Below, in pieces: positions 1 to 5,729 of a stretch of 5,729 nucleotides of DNA. Source of the stretch: an uncultured Pseudomonas sp. (GTDB taxonomy: Bacteria > Pseudomonadota > Gammaproteobacteria > Pseudomonadales > Pseudomonadaceae); the NCBI RefSeq assembly GCF_946885885.1, contig NZ_CAMPHN010000251.1:1-5729 (forward strand). The letters are read 5' to 3'. Within the stretch, counting starts at the first letter, position 1. Each line of letters begins with the position of its first letter. The notes under the pieces were generated by a model. It made no database searches. It was given only the letters and a program-made list of their open reading frames with translations, and had not been told where the DNA came from. Made by a program: the position numbers and the translations under genes.

Positions 1-2543
1 AGGGTGACCTCGGCCTGCAGGTTGCCGCCGATCGCCTTGGCGGCGCGCAGCCCTTCCATCTCCTTGTTCACCGCGACCTTGACCGCCATGACCCGCTCCC
101 AGAACTCGCGGCTCAGTTCGAAACCCTCGGGCAGCTCGCTCAGCCCCTGGTACCAGCCATTGAGCATCACCGACTCGTTGCGCTCGCCCGGCAGGTACTG
201 CCACAGCTCGTCGGCGGTGAACGACAGTACCGGGGCGATCCAACGAACCAGGGCCTCGGCGATGTGGAACAGCGCGGTCTGGCAGGAGCGTCGCGCCACG
301 CTGTCGGCGGCGGTGGTGTATTGACGGTCCTTGATGATGTCGAGGTAGAAGCCGCCCAGTTCCTGCACGCAGAAGTTGTGCACCTTCTGGTAAACGTTCC
401 AGAAGCGGTAGCTGTCGTAGGCTTCCTCGATTTCACGTTGCAGCAGCAAAGCGCGATCCACCGCCCAGCGATCCAGCGCCAGCATCTCATCGACCGGCAG
501 CAGGTGCTGCGCCGGGTCGAAACCGCTGAGGTTGGAAAGCAGGAAACGCGCGGTGTTGCGGATACGTCGATAAGCATCGGCGCTGCGTTGCAGGATCTGG
601 TCGGAAACCGCCATCTCGCCGGAATAGTCCGTCGACGATACCCACAGGCGCAGGATATCGGCACCCAGACTGTCGATGACTTTCTGCGGCGCGACTACGT
701 TGCCCAGGGACTTGGATTGCTTGCGCCCCTGCTCATCGACGGTGAAACCGTGGGTCAGCAGCTCCTTGTAAGGCGCGTGCCCGTCGATCGCGGCGCCGGT
801 CAGCAAGGAGGAATGGAACCAGCCGCGATGCTGGTCGGAGCCTTCCAGATACAGATCGGCGCGCGGACCGCTGGTATGGCCGAGCGGATGCGAACCGCGC
901 AGCACATGCCAGTGCGTGGTGCCGGAGTCGAACCACACGTCCAGGGTGTCGCGCCCCTTGTCATAGAGCGCCGCCTCGTCGCCCAGCAGTTCGGCAGCAT
1001 CGAGCTTGAACCAGGCCTCGATGCCTTCCTGCTCGACGCGCTTGGCCACTTCTTCCATGAGTTCCAAAGTGCGCGGATGCAGCTCGCCGCTTTCCTTGTG
1101 CAGGAAGAACGGAATCGGCACGCCCCAGTTGCGCTGACGCGAGATGCACCAGTCGGGACGACCGGCGATCATGCTGTGCAGGCGCGCCTGGCCCCAGGCC
1201 GGCACGAACTTGGTCTGCTCGATACCCGCCAGAGCGCGTTCGCGCAGCGTGGCGCCTTCCTTCGGCTGGGTATCCATGCCCACGAACCACTGCGCGGTGG
1301 CGCGGTAGATCAGCGGCGTCTTGTGCCGCCAGCAGTGCATGTAGCTGTGCTGGATCGGCTCGTGCTTGAGCAACGCACCGAGCTCATCGAGCTTGGCGAC
1401 GATGTTCGGGTTGGCCTTCCAGATGAACTGGCCACCGAAGAACGGCAGCGACTCGGCATATACGCCGTTGCTTTGCACCGGGTTGAGGATCTCGTCGTTG
1501 CTCATGCCGTAGCCCTTGCAACTGCGGAAGTCGTCCTCGCCATAGGCCGGAGCGGAATGCACGATGCCGGTACCGGCACCGGTTTCCACATAGTCGGCCA
1601 GGTATACCGGCGACAAGCGCTCATAGAACGGGTGACGGAAACGGATCAACTCGAGTGCCGCGCCCGCCGCGGTGGCCACGACCTCACCCTGCAAGCCATA
1701 GCGCTGCAAGCAGGACTCGACCAACTCCTCGGCCAGCAACAGCAGGCGGTCGCCGACATCGACCAGCGCGTAGGTGAACTCCGGATGCACGTTGAGCGCC
1801 TGGTTGGCCGGAATGGTCCAGGGCGTGGTGGTCCAGATCACGATACTGGCCGGTTTGGCCAGAGATGCAAGACCGAAAGCAGCAGCCAGTTTGTCGGCAT
1901 CCTCGACGACGAAGGCCACGTCGATGGCATCCGACTTCTTATCCTGATACTCGACTTCGGCTTCGGCCAGCGCCGAGCCGCAGTCGAAACAGAAGTTGAC
2001 CGGTTTCAGGCCCTTGAACACGAAACCTTTCTCGACCATCTGCGCCAAGGCACGGATTTCGCCGGCCTCGTTGGCGAAGCTCATGGTCAGGTAGGGATTG
2101 TCCCACTCACCCAATACACCCAGGCGGATAAAGCCTTCTTTCTGCTCGGCGACCTGCTCGGCGGCATAGGTGCGGCAGCGCTCGCGGGTCAGGTCTGCCG
2201 GCTGGTTCTTGCCGAAGGTGGTCTCGACCTTGTGCTCGATCGGTAGGCCATGGCAGTCCCAGCCGGGCACGTAGGGCGCATCGAAGCCGCTGAGGGTCTT
2301 GGAACGAGTAATGATGTCCTTGAGGATCTTGTTCAGTGCATGACCGATGTGAATGCTGCCGTTGGCATAGGGCGGGCCGTCGTGCAGGACGAACTTCGGC
2401 CGGCCTTCGCCTTGCGCGCGCAGCTTCTGATACAGGCCAATCTCGTTCCAGCGCTGCAGAATCTGTGGCTCGCGCTGCGGCAGGCCGGCCTTCATCGGAA
2501 ATTGGGTATCAGGCAGATTTAGCGTGGCTTTGTAGTCGGTCAT
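1..2543 (-). CDS. ileS: Isoleucyl-tRNA synthetase (IleRS), 3' end cut by window edge
   Basis: This cytoplasmic class Ia synthetase activates isoleucine with ATP, charges tRNA-Ile, and hydrolyses mischarged valine. The frame is open from the ATG at 2543 to the window edge, giving 847 codons; the family is about 940 residues, so roughly 96 are missing, including the C-terminal zinc-binding cysteines. The N-terminus [13 protein letters not shown] is typical of Pseudomonas. Visible motifs, all in one frame: HIGH signature [11 protein letters not shown] at residues 58-68; editing-domain WTTTPWT from 237 and GEDDF at 335-339; [10 protein letters not shown] at 465-474; DVWFDSG at 535-541; [10 protein letters not shown] at 567-576, where E567 aligns with the E. 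coli Ile-AMP contact E561; and the KMSKS loop, here KQSKS, at 608-612. The anticodon-binding helical domain follows. Two oddities are Q609 and F184 (NFC for the usual NWC). It lies 37 bases after ribF on the same strand, so it is probably co-transcribed. It is the eubacterial type with no sign of breakage. Confidence 0.97.
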   Translation of the reverse strand, partial: MTDYKATLNLPDTQFPMKAGLPQREPQILQRWNEIGLYQKLRAQGEGRPKFVLHDGPPYANGSIHIGHALNKILKDIITRSKTLSGFDAPYVPGWDCHGLPIEHKVETTFGKNQPADLTRERCRTYAAEQVAEQKEGFIRLGVLGEWDNPYLTMSFANEAGEIRALAQMVEKGFVFKGLKPVNFCFDCGSALAEAEVEYQDKKSDAIDVAFVVEDADKLAAAFGLASLAKPASIVIWTTTPWTIPANQALNVHPEFTYALVDVGDRLLLLAEELVESCLQRYGLQGEVVATAAGAALELIRFRHPFYERLSPVYLADYVETGAGTGIVHSAPAYGEDDFRSCKGYGMSNDEILNPVQSNGVYAESLPFFGGQFIWKANPNIVAKLDELGALLKHEPIQHSYMHCWRHKTPLIYRATAQWFVGMDTQPKEGATLRERALAGIEQTKFVPAWGQARLHSMIAGRPDWCISRQRNWGVPIPFFLHKESGELHPRTLELMEEVAKRVEQEGIEAWFKLDAAELLGDEAALYDKGRDTLDVWFDSGTTHWHVLRGSHPLGHTSGPRADLYLEGSDQHRGWFHSSLLTGAAIDGHAPYKELLTHGFTVDEQGRKQSKSLGNVVAPQKVIDSLGADILRLWVSSTDYSGEMAVSDQILQRSADAYRRIRNTARFLLSNLSGFDPAQHLLPVDEMLALDRWAVDRALLLQREIEEAYDSYRFWNVYQKVHNFCVQELGGFYLDIIKDRQYTTAADSVARRSCQTALFHIAEALVRWIAPVLSFTADELWQYLPGERNESVMLNGWYQGLSELPEGFELSREFWERVMAVKVAVNKEMEGLRAAKAIGGNLQAEVT

Positions 2544-2549
2544 TTCAGG

Positions 2550-2555
2550 CTCTTC
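2550..2555 (-). promoter_or_regulatory. Ribosome binding site of ileS
   Basis: On the minus strand GAAGAG lies six bases before the ATG at 2543. It is a partial purine-rich Shine-Dalgarno match. Together with the conserved [14 protein letters not shown]-terminus it supports this start. It sits in the 37-base gap after the ribF stop, where I see neither a terminator nor a convincing promoter. Confidence 0.6.
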
Positions 2556-2580
2556 ACTTAAGCGGTTGGCACTTTATGTT

Positions 2581-3507
2581 TTAAGTACGCCAATAGGCGC
2601 GGGCGGCGGCAATATCGGCAGCAATTGCCGTCTTCAGTGCCTCGAGCGAGGCGAAACGCTGCTCGTCGCGCAGTTTGTGGTGGAACGCCACCGTTAAACG
2701 CCGGCCATACAGATCGCCGGTAAAGTCCAGCAGATGCACTTCGAGGTGAGCGCTGCCATCGCCGGCGACGCTCGGCCGCACGCCGATATTGGCGACCCCT
2801 GGGCAAACCTTGCCATCCACCTCGGTGCTGACCAGAAACACCCCGTTCAGCGGCACGCGTTTGCGTTTGAGCTGCACATTGGCGGTGGGCGCATCCAATT
2901 GTCGGCCGAGCTTCTGCCCATGCAGAACCCGGCCGGCGATCTGAAACGGGCGACCGAGCAGATGTTCCGCCATGGCGAAATCCCCGGCAGCCAACGCCTC
3001 GCGCACCCGCGTGCTGCTGACCCGCACACCGTCCAGCTCGACCGTGGCCGCGGCCTCGACGGTGAAACCTTCACGCTCGCCGGCTTCGGCCAGAAAGGCG
3101 AAGTCGCCGGCGCGGTCACAGCCGAAGCGAAAATCGTCACCGACTTCCAGATGGCGTACATCCAAACCGTCGAGCAGCACCTTCTGCACGAACTCGGCGG
3201 CGCTCAATTCGCGCAAACGCCGGTTGAAACTCAAACACAGCACCCGGTCGACCCCTTCGGCCGCGAGCAAGGCGAGCTTGTCGCGCAGACGGGTCAAACG
3301 CGCGGGCGCGGTATCGGGTGCGAAGAACTCGCGCGGCTGCGGCTCGAAGATCAGCACGCAACTGGGTACGCCCAACTCGGCCGAACGCTCGCGCAAACGC
3401 GCCAAAATAGCCTGATGGCCACGATGGACGCCGTCGAAATTCCCGATTGTGGCAACGCAGCCCCGATGCTGGGGCCGCAGGTTGTGTAGGCCTCGAACCA
3501 GCTGCAT
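2581..3507 (-). CDS. ribF: Bifunctional riboflavin kinase / FMN adenylyltransferase (FAD synthetase)
   Basis: This soluble enzyme phosphorylates riboflavin to FMN and adenylates FMN to FAD. From the ATG at 3507 it is 308 residues, normal for the family. The N-terminal adenylyltransferase half shows GNFDGVHRGHQ at 22-32 (HxGH-type nucleotide site), FEPQPREFF at 54-62, VGDDFRFG at 122-129 and SSTRVREAL at 164-172. The C-terminal kinase half shows the PTAN metal/nucleotide motif at 207-210, ANIGVRP at 239-245, and LEVHLLDF from 255, with E256 the likely catalytic glutamate. The turn before PTAN reads LDAPTAN rather than the common LGFPTAN. The frame is open further upstream, to 3606, but those extra residues overlap the murJ end and do not look like RibF. 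MQLVRGLHNL is the usual Pseudomonas N-terminus, and an AAGAAG stretch precedes it; an ATG at 3525 (adding MSKKRV) is the only serious rival. The gene sits between murJ and ileS on the same strand. Confidence 0.97.
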   Translation of the reverse strand: MQLVRGLHNLRPQHRGCVATIGNFDGVHRGHQAILARLRERSAELGVPSCVLIFEPQPREFFAPDTAPARLTRLRDKLALLAAEGVDRVLCLSFNRRLRELSAAEFVQKVLLDGLDVRHLEVGDDFRFGCDRAGDFAFLAEAGEREGFTVEAAATVELDGVRVSSTRVREALAAGDFAMAEHLLGRPFQIAGRVLHGQKLGRQLDAPTANVQLKRKRVPLNGVFLVSTEVDGKVCPGVANIGVRPSVAGDGSAHLEVHLLDFTGDLYGRRLTVAFHHKLRDEQRFASLEALKTAIAADIAAARAYWRT

Positions 3508-3513
3508 AACGCG

Positions 3514-3519
3514 CTTCTT
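3514..3519 (-). promoter_or_regulatory. Ribosome binding site of ribF, decides the start
   Basis: AAGAAG on the minus strand ends six bases before the ATG at 3507. The rival ATG at 3525 has no purine-rich stretch in front: it is preceded by a C/T-rich run immediately after a TATAAT box. A transcript begun at that box would leave the 3525 ATG almost leaderless, but would give the 3507 ATG a leader of about 20 bases with this site inside it. Confidence 0.5.
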
Positions 3520-3535
3520 GCTCATAAAGTGGCCG

Positions 3536-3565
3536 ATTATACGCACACCGGGCGGTCGACGACAG
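3536..3565 (-). promoter_or_regulatory. Candidate sigma70 promoter for ribF-ileS
   Basis: A full-consensus TATAAT (3541 down to 3536) lies in the 76-base gap between murJ and ribF. The best -35 candidate is CTGTCG (3565-3560) with an 18-base spacer. It matches TTGACA at only three of six positions, so the -35 is weak. A start near 3529 would give a leader of about 20 bases to the 3507 ATG. It would let ribF and ileS be expressed without murJ. The call rests on the -10 alone; there is no visible operator. Confidence 0.45.
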
Positions 3566-3583
3566 GCGCCATAATTGGCCCGA

Positions 3584-5122
3584 TTAAAACGCCGACCTGC
3601 GGGCAAAATCCCGCAGCCGGAAACCGAGCAACAGCAGCATACCGAAGTAACTCAGCAACCCGGCGACCACCACAACGGCCAGACGGGACAAACGCCAGAG
3701 CATATCGCCCTCGGCCCAGGCCGGCATATGGTGCATGGCCGCCAGTAATACCGCCGCCATCGTCAGCACGGCCACTAGCAATTTAGCGAGAAATAGCAGC
3801 CAACCCGGCTGCGGCTGGAACATGTCCGCCTTACGCAGTTGCCAGTACAGCAAGCCGGCGTTCAGGCAGGCGCCCAGACCGATCGCCAACGCGAGCCCGG
3901 CATGGGCCAGGGGCTGAATCAGCGCAAGGTTCATCAGCTGCGTGGCGACCAGGGTCACCACCGCGATTCTGACCGGCGTTCGGATGTTCTGCTGCGCATA
4001 GAACCCCGGCGCGAGGATTTTCACCAGGATGATGCCGAGCAGGCCCACGGAATAAGCGATCAGCGCCTGCTGGGTCATATCGGCGTCGTGGCCGGTGAAC
4101 TTGCCGTACTGGAACAACGAGACCGTCAGCGGCTCGGCGAGCACGGCCAGGGCGACGGCGCTCGGCAGCGCCAGGATAAAGCACAGGCGCAAACCCCAAT
4201 CGAGCAGCCGGGAATATTCGTCGCGGTCGGCGCTGGCGTAGGTTTTCGACAGGGTCGGCAGCAAAATGGTGCCGAGCGCCACGCCCAACACCCCCGCCGG
4301 CAGCTCCATCAGGCGATCGGCGAAATACATCCAGGACACCGAACCGGCCACCAGAAAGGACGCGAAGATGGTGTTGATGATCAGCGATATCTGGCTGACC
4401 GACACGCCGAAAATCGCCGGCCCCATCAATTTGAGCACGCGCCAGACCCCACTATCGCGCAGGTTCAGCCGCGGCAGCACGAGCATGCCGATTTTGCGCA
4501 GATGCGGCAGTTGAAACGCCAATTGCAGCAAACCACCCGCCAGCACCGCCCAGCCCAGCGCCATGATCGGCGGATCGAAATACGGAGTCAGGAACAGGGC
4601 AAAGACGATCATGCTGACGTTGAGCAGGGTCGGCACGAAGGCCGGCACCGAAAAACGATTCCAGGTATTGAGAATCGCCCCCGCCAGCGACGACAGCGAG
4701 ATCAGCAATATATAAGGAAAGGTCACCCGCAACAGATCGGTGGTCAACGCGAAGCGATCGGCCTCGTCGGCGAAGCCGGGCGCGGAGACCCAAACGATCC
4801 AGGGCGCCGCCAGGATGCCGATCAAGGTCACCAGCGCCAACACCAACGTCAGCATGCCGGCTACGTAGGCGACGAAAGTCCGCGCGGCCTCCTCGCCTTG
4901 CTGGGTCTTGTACTCCGCGAGAATCGGCACGAACGCCTGCGAAAAGGCGCCTTCGGCGAAGATTCGCCGCAGCAGATTGGGCAGTTTGAAGGCCACCACG
5001 AAGGCGTCCGAGGCGATGCCGGCGCCAAAAGTGCGCGCGATGATGGTATCGCGCACGAAACCCAGCACACGCGACAGCATGGTCATCGAGCTGACGGCGG
5101 CCAACGACTTGAGCAAATTCAT
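3584..5122 (-). CDS. murJ: Lipid II flippase MurJ (MviN family)
   Basis: This inner-membrane protein of the MOP superfamily moves the peptidoglycan precursor lipid II from the cytoplasmic to the periplasmic face. From the ATG at 5122 the product has 512 residues, typical of the family, and is strongly hydrophobic throughout, fitting about 14 membrane helices (clear examples near 84-112, 131-151, 160-180, 442-463 and 480-501). The arginines known to be essential in E. coli MurJ are at the same numbers: R18 and R24 in [11 protein letters not shown]52 in KLPNLLRR, and R270 in [11 protein letters not shown]39 is also kept. The family block [19 protein letters not shown] is at 368-386. The frame stays open to an ATG at 5203, but the 27 extra residues are unlike MurJ, whereas [21 protein letters not shown] is its standard N-terminus. 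The Shine-Dalgarno is weak (GGAT five bases upstream, or GGAAG eleven bases upstream). It is first in the minus-strand cluster with ribF and ileS, divergent from rpsT. Confidence 0.97.
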   Translation of the reverse strand: MNLLKSLAAVSSMTMLSRVLGFVRDTIIARTFGAGIASDAFVVAFKLPNLLRRIFAEGAFSQAFVPILAEYKTQQGEEAARTFVAYVAGMLTLVLALVTLIGILAAPWIVWVSAPGFADEADRFALTTDLLRVTFPYILLISLSSLAGAILNTWNRFSVPAFVPTLLNVSMIVFALFLTPYFDPPIMALGWAVLAGGLLQLAFQLPHLRKIGMLVLPRLNLRDSGVWRVLKLMGPAIFGVSVSQISLIINTIFASFLVAGSVSWMYFADRLMELPAGVLGVALGTILLPTLSKTYASADRDEYSRLLDWGLRLCFILALPSAVALAVLAEPLTVSLFQYGKFTGHDADMTQQALIAYSVGLLGIILVKILAPGFYAQQNIRTPVRIAVVTLVATQLMNLALIQPLAHAGLALAIGLGACLNAGLLYWQLRKADMFQPQPGWLLFLAKLLVAVLTMAAVLLAAMHHMPAWAEGDMLWRLSRLAVVVVAGLLSYFGMLLLLGFRLRDFARRSAF

Positions 5123-5185
5123 GTAATATCCGGCTTCCGCAAACAAGCGCTGCCACGGACAATCCGTCGGCGCGCAAAGGCGACG

Positions 5186-5214
5186 AGTGTAGCGGCCAGC
5201 CACTGGTCAGGCCA
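5186..5214 (-). promoter_or_regulatory. Tentative promoter facing murJ
   Basis: On the minus strand TACACT (5191-5186, four of six to TATAAT) is preceded, after 17 bases, by TGGCCT (5214-5209, three of six to TTGACA). Transcription would start near 5179 and give murJ a leader of about 57 bases. It is the best candidate I see between the divergent rpsT promoter and murJ, but matches of this quality arise by chance. Confidence 0.28.
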
Positions 5215-5236
5215 GCATGGGGAAAAGCCGATGGGC

Positions 5237-5265
5237 TTGACAGCACCCCCTCATATCGGCATGAT
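5237..5265 (+). promoter_or_regulatory. Sigma70-type promoter of rpsT
   Basis: A perfect TTGACA (5237-5242) is followed, after exactly 17 bases, by CATGAT (5260-5265), four of six to the -10 consensus. Transcription would start near 5272, giving a leader of about 45 bases to the GTG. The bases just after the -10 (TCGCGG) are GC-rich, the kind of discriminator linked in other gammaproteobacteria to ppGpp/DksA repression of ribosomal genes; that control is inferred here. Confidence 0.75.
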
Positions 5266-5303
5266 TCGCGGCCTTATTTGTTTGTAACCCCCCAGATTTT
5301 TTC

Positions 5304-5309
5304 GAGGAG
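5304..5309 (+). promoter_or_regulatory. Strong ribosome binding site of rpsT
   Basis: GAGGAG lies seven bases before the GTG at 5317, ideal spacing for a Pseudomonas Shine-Dalgarno. It decides the start: the in-frame TTG at 5311 is only one base from this site and the ATG at 5278 lies well upstream of it. A T6 run directly precedes it at 5297-5302. Confidence 0.85.
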
Positions 5310-5316
5310 CTTGACG

Positions 5317-5592
5317 GTGGCCAATACACCTTCTGCCAAAAAACGCGCAAAACAGGCTGAGAAGCGTCGTAGCCATAACGCCAGCCTGCGCTCCATGGTC
5401 CGTACCTACATCAAGAACGTGGTCAAGGCTATCGACGCCAAGGACCATGAACTGGCCAAAAACGCCTACACCCTGGCTGTACCGGTAATCGACCGCATGG
5501 CCGACAAAGGTATCATCCACAAGAACAAAGCAGCGCGTCACAAGAGCCGCCTGAATGGCCACATCAAGGCCCTCGGTGCAGCTGCAGCCTAA
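5317..5592 (+). CDS. rpsT: 30S ribosomal protein S20
   Basis: S20 is a primary binder of 16S rRNA that helps assemble the body of the small subunit. From the GTG the product is 91 residues, the usual Pseudomonas length, beginning (M)[25 protein letters not shown]. The very basic N-terminal helix, the central [12 protein letters not shown] segment and the conserved C-terminal block [28 protein letters not shown] are all present, so it is intact. The frame opens earlier at an ATG (5278), but those residues lie in the leader before the Shine-Dalgarno and are unrelated to S20. A non-ATG start is also known in E. coli rpsT (UUG), where S20 represses its own translation; similar autocontrol here is an inference. 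The gene is monocistronic: own promoter upstream, terminator 20 bases after the stop, divergent from murJ and convergent with creA. Confidence 0.98.
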   Translation: MANTPSAKKRAKQAEKRRSHNASLRSMVRTYIKNVVKAIDAKDHELAKNAYTLAVPVIDRMADKGIIHKNKAARHKSRLNGHIKALGAAAA

Positions 5593-5612
5593 GCTGACGG
5601 TTACCCGCTGTT

Positions 5613-5640
5613 AAAAAACCGACCTGATGGTCGGTTTTTT
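5613..5640 (+). terminator. Rho-independent terminator, probably bidirectional (rpsT / creA)
   Basis: AAAAAACCGACC, loop TGAT, GGTCGGTTTTTT: a perfect 12-base inverted repeat with a GC-rich core CCGACC/GGTCGG flanked by A6 and T6. On the plus strand it ends in a U-tract just after the rpsT stop at 5592. Read on the minus strand it also ends in a U-tract and lies 35 bases beyond the creA stop, so one hairpin can serve both convergent genes. Confidence 0.93.
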
Positions 5641-5675
5641 ATTGCCCGCTCGAAAGCCGGCGCGCGCATCAGGGC

Positions 5676-5729
5676 TCAGGATTTTTTCGGCCACGGCAGA
5701 ATCGGGATCGCGGTCACCGCATTTTGCGG
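5676..5729 (-). CDS. creA: CreA-family protein, C-terminal tail only
   Basis: The minus-strand frame entering from the right edge encodes 17 residues, PQNAVTAIPILPWPKKS, then TGA (5678-5676). This closely resembles the end of E. coli CreA as I remember it (SPKNAISAVPVMPW plus a short tail). The family consists of small exported proteins of about 150 residues and unknown biochemical function. A CreA-family gene next to rpsT also fits my recollection of Pseudomonas gene order (proB-creA-rpsT). The evidence is short, so the call rests on this motif plus context. Everything upstream, including any signal peptide, is outside the window. Confidence 0.8.
   Translation of the reverse strand, partial: PQNAVTAIPILPWPKKS

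Noticed and set aside
264..2246. 660-codon open frame on the plus strand, antisense to ileS
   Set aside because: It lies wholly opposite a clearly real, conserved ileS. Its product lacks recognisable motifs. Long antisense open frames are expected in GC-rich genes with strong third-position bias.
2734..3489. 251-codon open frame on the plus strand, antisense to ribF
   Set aside because: It is fully inside ribF, has no recognisable domain, and has the composition expected of an antisense shadow.
3508..3583. FMN riboswitch (RFN element) before ribF
   Set aside because: The gap is only 76 bases, too short for an RFN element, and I see none of its conserved pairing.
4452..5246. 264-codon minus-strand frame overlapping the start of murJ in another frame
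   Set aside because: It is arginine- and glycine-rich with no motifs, while the overlapping frame encodes intact MurJ with all its key arginines.
3839..5287. 482-codon open frame on the plus strand, antisense to murJ
   Set aside because: The product is a low-complexity Q/R/G/H-rich string, the mirror image of a hydrophobic membrane protein. It has no family features and runs across the rpsT promoter.
5123..5316. Small RNA or extra small gene in the murJ/rpsT divergent region
   Set aside because: The region is accounted for by promoter, leader and start signals. I found no terminator-like hairpin or well-placed ribosome binding site for another gene.
5251..5562. 103-codon minus-strand frame opposite rpsT
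   Set aside because: It is antisense to S20 and crosses the rpsT promoter and leader; nothing recognisable in the product.

Overview
The window is core chromosome from a gammaproteobacterium, almost certainly Pseudomonas or a close relative. The S20 protein has the N-terminus I recall for Pseudomonas. The gene order creA > < rpsT | murJ-ribF-ileS is the arrangement I know from that genus. The DNA is GC-rich with strong GC bias at third codon positions. I see no mobile element, CRISPR array, tRNA or rRNA gene, or prophage signature.

Layout from right to left. The last 54 bases (5676-5729, minus) hold the C-terminal tail of a CreA-family protein. It converges on rpsT (5317-5592, plus, ribosomal protein S20, GTG start), and a perfect hairpin at 5613-5640 lies between them, able to terminate transcription from either side. 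Upstream of rpsT, a 194-base divergent region (5123-5316) carries a strong sigma70-type promoter and a good Shine-Dalgarno for rpsT, and a weaker candidate promoter facing murJ. A minus-strand cluster follows: murJ (lipid II flippase, 3584-5122), ribF (riboflavin kinase/FAD synthetase, 2581-3507) and ileS (isoleucyl-tRNA synthetase, 1-2543, cut by the window edge about 96 codons before its expected end). Gaps are 76 bases (murJ-ribF) and 37 bases (ribF-ileS). A consensus TATAAT in the 76-base gap suggests ribF-ileS can also be transcribed independently of murJ.

The genes are unrelated housekeeping functions: peptidoglycan precursor export, flavin cofactor synthesis, isoleucine charging of tRNA and small-subunit assembly. 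They share genome position and growth-linked demand, not a pathway. In Pseudomonas genomes the cluster usually continues past ileS into lspA, which is outside this window.

I found no undescribed system. The points worth a second look are modest: a Q in place of M in the IleRS KMSKS loop, an F for W in its conserved NWC motif, the internal promoter before ribF and what it implies for the start codon, the non-ATG start of rpsT, and the shared terminator between convergent genes.
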